64,000 bases of DNA from Rhizobium giardinii bv. giardinii H152 (GTDB lineage: Bacteria > Pseudomonadota > Alphaproteobacteria > Rhizobiales > Rhizobiaceae): contig NZ_KB902578.1 in assembly GCF_000379605.1 (NCBI RefSeq), positions 92,624 through 156,623 of the forward strand, given 5' to 3'. Both the position numbers and the translations under genes were made by a program. The notes under the pieces are model-generated. The model worked only from the letters and a program-made list of their open reading frames with translations. It did no database searches and was not told where the DNA came from. Below, piece by piece: positions 53,143 to 61,793 of the stretch; the first letter of the stretch is position 1; each line of letters opens with the position of its first letter.

Positions 53143-53167
53143 AAAAGCCCGGTCGCAGGACCGGGCT
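53143..53167 (-). terminator. Terminator after rpsT
   Basis: On the minus strand AGCCCGGTC pairs with GACCGGGCT across a CTGC loop, followed by TTTT. It lies 31 bp after the rpsT stop. Confidence 0.9.
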
Positions 53168-53197
53168 AAATCATTGATGCAATTTTCGTAAGCCGGC

Positions 53198-53464
53198 TTA
53201 GGCCGAAAGCGACTTTACGCGGCTGGCCAGACGGGAGACCTTGCGCGATGCCGTGTTGGCATGCAGCACGCCCTTCGTGGCGGCGCGCATCAGTTCCGGC
53301 TGCGCTGCCTTCAGGGCTGCCTGGGCAAGAGCCTGGTCGCCGGAAGCGATGGCTTCTTCAACCTTGCGAATGAAACCGCGAACGCGCGAACGACGGGACT
53401 TGTTGACTTCCGTGCGGCGGGCGATCTTGCGGGTCGCTTTTTTCGCCGAAGTTGTATTGGCCAT
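53198..53464 (-). CDS. rpsT: 30S ribosomal protein S20
   Basis: 88-residue, strongly basic helical-bundle protein starting [13 protein letters not shown], the standard S20 N-terminus and length. Binds 16S rRNA early in assembly. A nine-residue upstream extension in frame to 53491 is not conserved. Its own terminator follows, so dnaA is transcribed separately. Confidence 0.97.
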   Translation of the reverse strand: MANTTSAKKATRKIARRTEVNKSRRSRVRGFIRKVEEAIASGDQALAQAALKAAQPELMRAATKGVLHANTASRKVSRLASRVKSLSA

Positions 53465-53669
53465 TTGGTGTCTCTCTTCGAAATCTGACAAAAACTCCCA
53501 ATTCGCCGTGCCGGGTCACTGCGACCTGTCGTCCAAGCAATTCGGGAGCAATATCGGAAAACCTTGGAGCGGCTTTCCAAACTGAGGGCGGCATATAACC
53601 CTAAACCCCGCCTCAGTCAACGCGCTATTTTTGAAAACAGGCCCGCAGGGGGCGTGCGTGCCGGCACCG

Positions 53670-54560
53670 CTACTTCTGGCATTTCGGGCAATGGAATGTC
53701 GAGCGTCCCGCCTGGACGACGCGCGCGATGGTGCCGCTGCAACCTGGTGCCCGGCAAGGCTGCCCCTCGCGGTCGTAAACGGAGAACGAGTGCTGGAAGT
53801 AACCGAGCGTACCATCGGTCTGTATATGATCGCGCAACGACGAGCCGCCGGCCGCGATTGCATCGGTAATCACGGCCCGGATCGCCTCGGTCAGCAGCGT
53901 CAGCGTCTTCTTCGGCTTGGCCTTGGCATCGACCAGCGAACCGGCGGCCCTTTGCGGCGACAGGCCGGCGCGCCAGAGCGCCTCGCAGACATAGATATTG
54001 CCGAGCCCGGCAATATTCCTCTGGTCGAGCAGTGCGGATTTGAGCGGCTGCGCCTTGCCGGCAAAGCGCGCGGCGAGATAGGCCGCGTCGAGGATATTGC
54101 CGGTCGGCTCCTCGCCCAGATTGCGGAAGAAGGCGTGGCTCGCGAGCGTGTCGCGCCTGGCAATGTCCATGAAGCCGAAGCGGCGCGGGTCGTTATAGAT
54201 GACGCGCGCCAGCCCCTTGGCCCCCTCAAGATGGAAGACGACATGATCGTGTTTCTCGTCCTTGCCGCGCGGATGATGAAAATCGCCCGCGGTCCCGGAT
54301 GCCGCGCCTTCCTCGACGCGAAAGGAGCCGGACATGCCGAGATGGGCGATGATCACGTCGCCGCCTTCGAGGTCGATCAGGAGATACTTCGCCCGCCGCC
54401 CGAGCGACAGGATGCGCCGGCCGGAAACGAGCCTGGAAAAATCGGCAGGGAAGGGAAAGCGCAGGTCCGGCCGGCGCAGTTCCGCTTGCACCAGCAGCGC
54501 GCCTTCCATGGCCGGCGTCAGGCCCCGCCTTACGGTTTCCACCTCGGGAAGTTCCGGCAT
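53670..54560 (-). CDS. mutM: Bifunctional DNA-formamidopyrimidine glycosylase/AP lyase
   Basis: Removes 8-oxoguanine and formamidopyrimidines. 296 residues. The start must be [12 protein letters not shown] at 54560, because Pro2 (exposed after Met removal) is the catalytic nucleophile and Glu3 assists. The beta-lysine region ([14 protein letters not shown]), the H2TH domain (about 160-235) and the C-terminal zinc finger CRAPGC...CPKC (about 267-295) are all intact. Divergent from ubiE. Confidence 0.97.
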   Translation of the reverse strand: MPELPEVETVRRGLTPAMEGALLVQAELRRPDLRFPFPADFSRLVSGRRILSLGRRAKYLLIDLEGGDVIIAHLGMSGSFRVEEGAASGTAGDFHHPRGKDEKHDHVVFHLEGAKGLARVIYNDPRRFGFMDIARRDTLASHAFFRNLGEEPTGNILDAAYLAARFAGKAQPLKSALLDQRNIAGLGNIYVCEALWRAGLSPQRAAGSLVDAKAKPKKTLTLLTEAIRAVITDAIAAGGSSLRDHIQTDGTLGYFQHSFSVYDREGQPCRAPGCSGTIARVVQAGRSTFHCPKCQK

Positions 54561-54739
54561 CAACATCTCCTCACGCCAAATGAATGAACTTATTTGGCAA
54601 TTCCAATCGCCGCGCACATATCCTATAGCAGGCCAACAAGGGCTGGAATGCCGCAGGCAGGCGCCTCTTGGAGAGATAGCGTGGATCAAGCGAATTCGCT
54701 ATGGTCGGCTTAAACGGCGATGGAACGGAGTATTTCGGA

Positions 54740-55516
54740 ATGACAGGTGAGCGCACGTCTGCCGATGGCGGCATGGAGACCTCCTACGGTTTTCGCCAGG
54801 TTGGCCAGGGCGAGAAGCAGGCGCTCGTCAACGATGTCTTTCACAAGGTGGCCAAGCGCTACGACATCATGAACGACGTCATGTCCATGGGCCTTCACCG
54901 CGCGTGGAAGGATGCGATGATCGCGGCGCTCAATCCGCGCCGCTCCGAGGACTACAAGGTTCTCGACGTGGCCGGCGGCACCGGCGATATCGCCTTCCGC
55001 ATCGTCGAGGCCTCCGACCGCAAGGCGCATGCAACGGTGCTCGACATCAACGGCTCGATGCTCGCGGTCGGCGCCGAGCGCGCTGAAAAGAAGGGTTTGG
55101 CGCCGAACCTCACCTTCGTCGAGGCCAATGCCGAGGAACTGCCCTTCGATGCCAATTGCTTCGATGCCTATACGATCGCCTTCGGCATCCGCAATGTGCC
55201 GCGCATCGATGTCGCCCTCTCGGAAGCCTATCGCGTGCTGAAGCGTGGCGGCCGGCTTCTTGTCCTGGAATTCTCCGAGGTCGACATGCCGCTGCTCGAC
55301 AAGGTCTATGACAGCTGGTCGTTCAACGCGATCCCGAAATTCGGCAGGATGGTCACCGGCGACGCCGAGCCCTACCAGTATCTGGTCGAATCGATCCGCA
55401 AGTTTCCAAACCAGCGCGATTTCGCCGCGATGATCACCAAGGCGGGGTTCTCCCGCGTCAATTTCACCAATTACACCGGCGGTATCGCCGCGCTGCATTC
55501 CGCCTGGAAGATCTGA
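54740..55516 (+). CDS. ubiE: Demethylmenaquinone/ubiquinone biosynthesis C-methyltransferase UbiE
   Basis: SAM-dependent C-methylation in ubiquinone synthesis. 258 residues. Motif [16 protein letters not shown] (about 75-89), the N-terminal [17 protein letters not shown] signature (about 41-57), the second signature [17 protein letters not shown] (about 165-181) and [18 protein letters not shown] 54740 is favoured over 54701. First gene of ubiE-ubiB. Confidence 0.96.
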   Translation: MTGERTSADGGMETSYGFRQVGQGEKQALVNDVFHKVAKRYDIMNDVMSMGLHRAWKDAMIAALNPRRSEDYKVLDVAGGTGDIAFRIVEASDRKAHATVLDINGSMLAVGAERAEKKGLAPNLTFVEANAEELPFDANCFDAYTIAFGIRNVPRIDVALSEAYRVLKRGGRLLVLEFSEVDMPLLDKVYDSWSFNAIPKFGRMVTGDAEPYQYLVESIRKFPNQRDFAAMITKAGFSRVNFTNYTGGIAALHSAWKI

Positions 55517-55578
55517 CGCATGATGTCCATTTTCGTGAAGCGCGCTGAATGCCTCGTCCTGCGCGGCGGCAAGGCATC

Positions 55579-57153
55579 ATGAGTACGCCCGGAGCCTATG
55601 TACGCCTGGTCCGGATCGGCTGGGTGCTGGTGCGCGAGGGGGTTATCTCCGCCCTGCCGTCGGAAAACCTGCCGCCGCTGATCGGCGTGGCGCAATCCTT
55701 TGCCGGTCTCTTTGCCCGCCGTCGTGCCAAACATGAGGTCCGCAGCGACAGGCTGGCGCGCGCCATCGAGCGACTGGGACCATCCTATGTGAAGATCGGC
55801 CAGTTCCTGGCCACCCGCCCGGACGTCGTCGGTGCCGATTTCGCCGAAGATCTTTCCTTCCTGCAGGATCGCATGGCGACCTTCCCGGTGGAGGAGGCGC
55901 GCGCCGCCGTCGAAGGTTCGCTCGGCCGGCCGGTCGCCGAGCTTTACGCGCACTTCGGCGATCCGATCGCTGCCGCCTCGATTGCCCAGGTTCACCCTGC
56001 CACGGTGCTGCGCCATGGCGTCGAGCAGAAAGTCGCCGTCAAGGTGATCCGCCCCGGCGTGCGCCAGCGTTTTGCCCATGACTTGGAGGCGATGTTCCTT
56101 GTGTCGCACCTGCAGGAGCGCTTCCTGCCGAACACGCGCCGGCTTCGTCCGGTCGAGGTGACGAAAACGCTGGAGCAGACCACCAAGGTCGAGATGGACC
56201 TGCGGCTTGAGGCTGCGGCACTGTCGGAGCTGGGCGAGAACGCCGCCGACGATCCCGGTTTCCGCGTGCCGAAAGTCGACTGGGAGCGCACCGGCCGCGA
56301 CGTCGTGACGATGGAATGGATCGACGGCATCAAGCTCTCGGATGTCGAGGGCCTGCGCCGCGCCGGGCATGACCTCAACGGACTTGCCGATACGCTGATC
56401 CAGTCCTTCCTGCGTCACACGCTGCGCGACGGCTTCTTTCATGCCGACATGCACCAGGGCAATCTCTTCGTCGATCAGAAGGGCATGGTCGTCGCCGTCG
56501 ATTTCGGCATCGTCGGCCGTCTCGGCAAGAAGGAGCGCCGGTTCCTCGCCGAGATCCTCTATGGTTTCATCACCCGCGACTATCGCCGCGTCGCCGATGT
56601 GCACTTCGAGGCCGGCTATGTGCCCGGCCATCACAACGTCGCAAGCTTTGCCCAGGCGATCCGCGCCATCGGCGAGCCGATCCACGGCCAGCCGGCCGAA
56701 ACCATCTCCATGGCCAAGCTCTTGACGCTGCTGTTCGAGGTGACCGAACTCTTCGACATGCAGACGCGCCCGGAACTGGTCATGCTGCAGAAGACCATGG
56801 TCGTTGTCGAAGGCGTCGCCCGCACGCTCAATCCGCGCTTCAACATGTGGAAGGCCTCCGAGCCCGTGGTCGGCGCCTGGATCCGTGACAATCTTGGTCC
56901 GAAACGGATCGTCTCCGACGTCAGGGATGGGCTTCATGCGGCCCTCAGGCTTGCCGAGGCGGCACCGGAGATAGCGGCGAAAACCGAAAAGTTCTCCCGC
57001 GATTTGACGGGCATGGCCGAAAACGGCCTGCGCTTCGACGAGGCGACCGCCGAGGCGATCGGCCGTTCGGAAGCGCGCCACAGCCGCTCCGGCCGCCTGG
57101 CGCTCTGGGTCATCGCGCTGACGCTGCTATATATCGCCTGGCGGGGCTTCTGA
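55579..57153 (+). CDS. ubiB: Ubiquinone biosynthesis regulatory protein kinase UbiB
   Basis: 524-residue atypical kinase/ATPase of the ABC1/ADCK family needed for ubiquinone synthesis. The KxGQ motif is in GPSYVKIGQFLATRPD (about 68-83), the Ala-rich loop in AAASIAQVHPATV (about 133-145), and the kinase-like DFGIVGRLG appears about 309. One or two hydrophobic helices end the protein (about 503-522). Follows ubiE by 62 bp, but coaBC, the usual next gene in rhizobia, is absent here. Confidence 0.95.
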   Translation: MSTPGAYVRLVRIGWVLVREGVISALPSENLPPLIGVAQSFAGLFARRRAKHEVRSDRLARAIERLGPSYVKIGQFLATRPDVVGADFAEDLSFLQDRMATFPVEEARAAVEGSLGRPVAELYAHFGDPIAAASIAQVHPATVLRHGVEQKVAVKVIRPGVRQRFAHDLEAMFLVSHLQERFLPNTRRLRPVEVTKTLEQTTKVEMDLRLEAAALSELGENAADDPGFRVPKVDWERTGRDVVTMEWIDGIKLSDVEGLRRAGHDLNGLADTLIQSFLRHTLRDGFFHADMHQGNLFVDQKGMVVAVDFGIVGRLGKKERRFLAEILYGFITRDYRRVADVHFEAGYVPGHHNVASFAQAIRAIGEPIHGQPAETISMAKLLTLLFEVTELFDMQTRPELVMLQKTMVVVEGVARTLNPRFNMWKASEPVVGAWIRDNLGPKRIVSDVRDGLHAALRLAEAAPEIAAKTEKFSRDLTGMAENGLRFDEATAEAIGRSEARHSRSGRLALWVIALTLLYIAWRGF

Positions 57154-57353
57154 GAGGCGGTACTTGTCTTTGTGGCGGGAGCCGCTAAAGTCCGGATCAT
57201 GAAACGCGCGACTACGCACATTCTTATGACTGCACGTACCCTCAAGGGTGCGCAGGATCAGTGCTGGCCTGAAAGCGCTATCATCCTGTGGACCCTGCCG
57301 AGGCAGGTAGGGTCGTAGCTTCCTCCTTCCTCGCATCAAAGACGAGGATCGTC

Positions 57354-57881
57354 ATGAAGCACACTGAAACACCCGCTGCGCCGTCGACTGACGCTCTGCA
57401 TATCCGGGCTTCGCGTCCCGGCGACTATGAGCAGATCGCTGCCATCATGAACCTCCCCGGGGTGCGGCATGGCACGCTGCGCTTGCCGCATACCAGGCCC
57501 GAGCAGACCCGCACGTGGCTCGAGGCGCCGTCGGACGGCGGATTGCGGCTTGTTGCCGAACGAGGCGGGATCATCCTGGGGGCTGCCGGGCTCCACCGGC
57601 AAAGGGATCGCCGGCACCACGCAGCCGTGCTCGGCATGAGCGTTCACGACGATCATCGGAGGCAGGGTATCGGCAAGGCGCTTATGCTGGAACTTATCGA
57701 TGCTGCGGACAAATGGCTGAACATCATGCGCATCGAACTGACCGTCTTTACCGACAATAAGCCGGCCATCGCGCTGTATGAGGCGTTCGGCTTCGAGACG
57801 GAGGGCGTTCACAAGGCCTATGCCTTCCGTGACGGGAGGTTTGCGGATGTCGTAGCCATGGCCCGGATCAGAAAATCGTAA
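57354..57881 (+). CDS. GNAT family N-acetyltransferase
   Basis: 175 residues with a typical GNAT fold: HIRASRPGDYEQIAAIMN (strand 1/helix 1), GMSVHDDHRRQGIGKALM with the acetyl-CoA pyrophosphate loop (R/Q-x-x-G-x-G/A as RRQGIGKAL, about 103-115) and ALYEAFGFETEGVHKAYAFRDG. It resembles the acetyltransferases acting on amino groups of small molecules; substrate unknown. ATG 57354 with GAGGA 7 nt upstream. Own transcript after a 200-bp gap from ubiB. Confidence 0.88.
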   Translation: MKHTETPAAPSTDALHIRASRPGDYEQIAAIMNLPGVRHGTLRLPHTRPEQTRTWLEAPSDGGLRLVAERGGIILGAAGLHRQRDRRHHAAVLGMSVHDDHRRQGIGKALMLELIDAADKWLNIMRIELTVFTDNKPAIALYEAFGFETEGVHKAYAFRDGRFADVVAMARIRKS

Positions 57882-57986
57882 GCGCAGCAGCCCTGTTCCA
57901 TTGGGAACTGTGCGGTGGGCGCAGGCGTGAGATTGTCTTTCTCAAGGATGAGGCGGGCTCATCCAGCCAATCCAGGAGAGACAATC

Positions 57987-58229
57987 ATGCGTAACCTGAT
58001 CATCGCTTCCATCGTTGCCGCTGGCGCGGCTCTTTCTTTCGCCGCCCCGTCCCAGGCCGGCGGTTACTATGGCGGCGGTTATTATGATGGCTATCACGGC
58101 GGCCACCACTACGGTCACAAGCGCCACTACTACAAGAGCTATTACGAGCCCCGTTGCTGGACAAAGAAGGTCCGCGAGTACGACTACTACGGCAACCTGG
58201 TCGTCAAGCGCATCAGGGTCTGCAACTGA
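57987..58229 (+). CDS. Small secreted Gly/Tyr/His-rich protein
   Basis: 80 residues: signal peptide MRNLIIASIVAAGAALSFAAPSQA, then a low-complexity GGYYGGGYYDGYHGGHHYG stretch with His-rich turns (about 25-45), then a conserved-looking end (CWTKKVREYDYYGNLVVKRIRVC) with two Cys. This design occurs in rhizobial periplasmic proteins of unknown role. Strong AGGAGAG ribosome site and a following terminator support expression. Metal binding by His/Tyr is a guess. Confidence 0.75.
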   Translation: MRNLIIASIVAAGAALSFAAPSQAGGYYGGGYYDGYHGGHHYGHKRHYYKSYYEPRCWTKKVREYDYYGNLVVKRIRVCN

Positions 58230-58264
58230 TCCGGCCTCCCCGGCAGAACGGCACTTTGAAAAAA

Positions 58265-58288
58265 CGGCGGTTCCAACCGCCGGTTTTT
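58265..58288 (+). terminator. Terminator after the Gly/Tyr/His-rich gene
   Basis: CGGCGGTT pairs with AACCGCCG across a tight loop and is followed by a run of five T. Confidence 0.85.
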
Positions 58289-58462
58289 CGGTGCATGGCT
58301 GGCTTCGAAGACAAGCGGTGAGGTCCGCAGAAACATTGTGAAACGAAAAACGGAAAACATTACAAAGATTTCATCCCATCCGACTTCAATAAGGCGTAGT
58401 TGCTGCCTAGTTATTTCGGGAATTGTTTGGCCCGATGTCAAAATAGTCTGAAAGTTGCTTGA

Positions 58463-59722
58463 ATGGCGGATGCCACCCGGAAAATTGCCCCCGCGGTCGT
58501 CGAGGATGAGGAACCCGTTGCTCGGCCGGCGCCGGTGCGGAAGAAACGCGCCCGATCGCGGCGGTGGTGGCTGATCCTGCCGGTCCTGATCGCTGCCGCC
58601 GGCGCCGGCTGGTACGGCTGGTCGAGCTACGGCAAACAGAGTGCCGCCGACACCGTCGTTACCGAGACGCCGTTGCGCGGCGATATCGAGAACAGCGTCA
58701 CGGCGACGGGGCTGTTGAGCCCGATCAAGGACGTCGATGTCGGTGCCCAGGTCTCCGGCCAGCTGAAAAGCCTTAAAGTCGAGATCGGCGACAGCGTCAA
58801 ACAAGGGCAGCTGATCGCCGAGATCGACAGTGCCTCGATCGAAACGCAGATCGAGATCGCCGAGGCTGAACTTGCCAACCTGCAGGCCCAGATGATCGAC
58901 AAGGAGGCGCAGGTCGTCCTGTCCGCCGCCAATCTGAAGCGCCAGCGCGCGCTCGTCGCAGGCAACAGTGCCGCCCAGTCGGCGCTTGACGAGGCGATTG
59001 CCGCTCTGGCGACGGCCGAGGCCAATGTCGATGCACTGAAGGCTCAGATCCGTAAGCAGCAGGCGACGCTGAAGGACGCGCGCATCAGCCTCGGCTACAC
59101 CAAGATCTATGCGCCGATGAGCGGCACGGTGGTCAATACCTCGGCCACGGAAGGCCAGACGCTGAACGCCAACCAGACGGCGCCGACGATCGTCACGGTT
59201 GGCGATCTCTCGACGATGACGGTCGAGGCGGAGGTGTCGGAGGCAGACGTCGGCAAGCTGAAGACCGGCATGGATGCCTATTTCACGCTGCTTGGCCAGC
59301 CCGGCAAGCGCTACCCCGGCAAGCTGCGGCAGATCAAGCCGACGCCGTCGACGGAAAACAACGTCGTGCTCTATTACGCCCTGTTCGACGTGCCGAACCC
59401 CGAGGGTGCGCTGATGATGAACATGACGGCGCAGGTTTTCTTCGTGCAGTCATCGGCCAGCAACGTACTGACGGTCCCTGCCGCGGCGGTCCGCTCCGGT
59501 GCCGATGGCAAGTCCGGCGAAGTCACCGTCGTCACCGCCTCCGGCGCCCGCGAGACCCGCAAGGTCGAGACCGGCATCCGCAACCGGGTGCGCGTCGAGA
59601 TCAAGCAGGGTCTTTCCGAGAACGACGCCGTCGTGGTCGGCACGGGGTCGGCCGACAAGCCGGCAGCGTCCGGTCGCTCCAGTTCCCGGCGCGGCATGGG
59701 CGGCATGCCGCCGATGTTCTGA
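58463..59722 (+). CDS. MacA-like efflux RND/ABC periplasmic adaptor
   Basis: 419-residue membrane-fusion protein. Basic cytoplasmic head (about 20-35), one membrane helix (about 36-54), lipoyl half-motif (DVGAQVSGQLKSLKVEIGD, about 91-109), a long coiled coil (about 125-205), second lipoyl half (IYAPMSGTVVN), beta-barrel and membrane-proximal domains, and a Ser/Arg/Gly-rich tail. It links MacB to an outer-membrane channel such as TolC, which is not encoded here. 9 bp before macB. Confidence 0.93.
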   Translation: MADATRKIAPAVVEDEEPVARPAPVRKKRARSRRWWLILPVLIAAAGAGWYGWSSYGKQSAADTVVTETPLRGDIENSVTATGLLSPIKDVDVGAQVSGQLKSLKVEIGDSVKQGQLIAEIDSASIETQIEIAEAELANLQAQMIDKEAQVVLSAANLKRQRALVAGNSAAQSALDEAIAALATAEANVDALKAQIRKQQATLKDARISLGYTKIYAPMSGTVVNTSATEGQTLNANQTAPTIVTVGDLSTMTVEAEVSEADVGKLKTGMDAYFTLLGQPGKRYPGKLRQIKPTPSTENNVVLYYALFDVPNPEGALMMNMTAQVFFVQSSASNVLTVPAAAVRSGADGKSGEVTVVTASGARETRKVETGIRNRVRVEIKQGLSENDAVVVGTGSADKPAASGRSSSRRGMGGMPPMF

Positions 59723-59731
59723 GGCGCCGTC

Positions 59732-61678
59732 ATGACCGCGCTCATTTCGCTCAAGGATATTCGCAAGACCTTCGTCAACGGCGACGTTGCCGTCGAGGTG
59801 CTTCGCGGCATCACTCTCGATATCCAGCCGGGCGAGTTCGTCGCCATCGTCGGCGCCTCGGGCTCGGGCAAGTCGACGCTGATGAACATCCTCGGCTGTC
59901 TCGACACACCGACGGGCGGCCAATATCTGCTGGAAGGCGAGGATGTCTCGGATTTCAACGCCGACCAGCTGGCCGCGCGCCGCCGCCAGATGTTCGGCTT
60001 CGTCTTCCAGAGTTACAATCTGGTGCCGACGGCGACCGCCCAGGAGAATGTCGAGATTCCGGCGATCTATGCCGGCATGCCGTCACGCGACCGGCGCGAT
60101 CGGGCCGAGATGCTGCTGACGTCGCTCCGGCTTGGCGATCGTCTCGACCATCTGCCCAACCAGCTTTCCGGCGGCCAGCAGCAGCGCGTCTCGATTGCTC
60201 GCGCGCTGATGAATGGCGGCCAGATCATCCTTGCCGACGAGCCGACCGGCGCCCTCGACAGCCAGAGCGGCAAGGAAGTGATGGCGACGCTCCGGCAGAT
60301 GAACGATGAGGGACATACCGTCATCATCATCACCCATGCGCCGGAGCTTGCCGAATCCGCCAACCGCATCATCGAGATCAGCGACGGGCTGATCGTTGCC
60401 GATCGCATTCCCGGCAATGTCCGCCGGATCGGCCGCACCAAGCCGGTATTGGCCGCAAAAACCGTGGGCAAGGCCGCCATCGTAACCGATGTGGCCGAGG
60501 CCGTGCGCATGTCGTTCCGCGCGCTCAGGGCCAATCTGTTCCGCACCATCCTCACCTTGCTCGGTATCGTCATCGGTGTCAGTTCGGTTGTCGCCATGCT
60601 CGCCATCGGCACCGGGGCGCAGGATTCGGTGCTGAGCCGCATCGCGGCCATGGGGTCCAATCTCCTGGTGGTCAGGCCCAATATGGCCAATTTCCGCGGC
60701 GGGGAAGGGGGCAGCATCGTCTCGCTCGTCCCGTCCGACGCCTATGCCATTCTGGAATTGCCGAATATCAGCTTCGCCGTGCCGGAAATGTCGAGCACGC
60801 TGACGGTGCGCGCCGGCAATCTCGATACCCAGACGACCGTCAACGGCACGGTGCCGCAGTTCCCGCAGGCAAAATCCTGGACGGTCGAGGACGGCGCCTT
60901 CCTCGAACAATCCGACATGGATGCCTATGCGACCGTTGCCGTTCTCGGCCGCACGGTCGCCGATACCCTGTTTCCGGACGGTACTGATCCGCTCGGCCAG
61001 TATATCCTCATCAAGAACATTCCGTTCCAGGTGATCGGCGTCATGTCGAAGAAGGGCGCCAGCGCCGGCGGCAACGACCAGGACGACACCGTTCTGGTAC
61101 CGCTTTCCACCGGCAACCTGCGTCTGTTCGGCGCAAGGAACGTCCGCTCGATTACCGTTGAGGTGAAGGACGACAGTGCCATCAACGTCACCCAGGATCA
61201 GATCCAGGCGCTGCTCGACGAGCGCCACAAGCGGCAGGATACGCAGATTATCAACATGGCGGCGATCCGCGAGACCTTCACCGAGACCTCGAACATCCTC
61301 AAGGTCTTCCTCGGCTCGATCGCCGCAATCTCGCTGCTCGTCGGCGGCATTGGCGTCATGAACATCATGCTCGTCTCCGTCACCGAGCGCACCCGCGAGA
61401 TCGGCATCCGCATGGCAACCGGGGCGCGGGCTCGCGATATCCTCACCCAGTTCATCGTCGAGGCGCTGGTGGTCTCCGCGCTCGGCGGATTGATCGGCGT
61501 CGCTCTCGGGCTCTCCATCGGCGCCGTCGCGCAGGCTTTCGGCATCGCCGTCAGCTTCGCGCCTGGCCCGGTCATTCTCGCCTTCGCCAGCGCCTTCCTG
61601 ACAGGCCTCGTCTTCGGCTACCTGCCCGCCTACAACGCCTCCCGCCTGCAGCCGGCCGTGGCGCTGGCGTCGGTGTGA
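59732..61678 (+). CDS. MacB-like ABC transporter (ATPase-permease fusion)
   Basis: 648 residues: N-terminal ATPase (about 1-230) with Walker [10 protein letters not shown] (about 41-49), signature [15 protein letters not shown] and Walker [13 protein letters not shown], then one TM helix (about 273-293), a MacB periplasmic core (about 300-510) and an FtsX-type trio of helices (about 530-645). Mechanotransmission exporter of macrolides, peptides or siderophores; substrate not deducible. Partner adaptor lies directly upstream. Confidence 0.95.
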   Translation: MTALISLKDIRKTFVNGDVAVEVLRGITLDIQPGEFVAIVGASGSGKSTLMNILGCLDTPTGGQYLLEGEDVSDFNADQLAARRRQMFGFVFQSYNLVPTATAQENVEIPAIYAGMPSRDRRDRAEMLLTSLRLGDRLDHLPNQLSGGQQQRVSIARALMNGGQIILADEPTGALDSQSGKEVMATLRQMNDEGHTVIIITHAPELAESANRIIEISDGLIVADRIPGNVRRIGRTKPVLAAKTVGKAAIVTDVAEAVRMSFRALRANLFRTILTLLGIVIGVSSVVAMLAIGTGAQDSVLSRIAAMGSNLLVVRPNMANFRGGEGGSIVSLVPSDAYAILELPNISFAVPEMSSTLTVRAGNLDTQTTVNGTVPQFPQAKSWTVEDGAFLEQSDMDAYATVAVLGRTVADTLFPDGTDPLGQYILIKNIPFQVIGVMSKKGASAGGNDQDDTVLVPLSTGNLRLFGARNVRSITVEVKDDSAINVTQDQIQALLDERHKRQDTQIINMAAIRETFTETSNILKVFLGSIAAISLLVGGIGVMNIMLVSVTERTREIGIRMATGARARDILTQFIVEALVVSALGGLIGVALGLSIGAVAQAFGIAVSFAPGPVILAFASAFLTGLVFGYLPAYNASRLQPAVALASV

Positions 61679-61793
61679 CCGGCCGGCACCCCTCGTTCGC
61701 GGTCCTCACGGGTAGTGGCCATATGACGGGAGGGCGACGAGGATGTTGATGAAAGGGGAGGCATGCTGCAAAGGCGGATGCAGCCGCGCCCCG

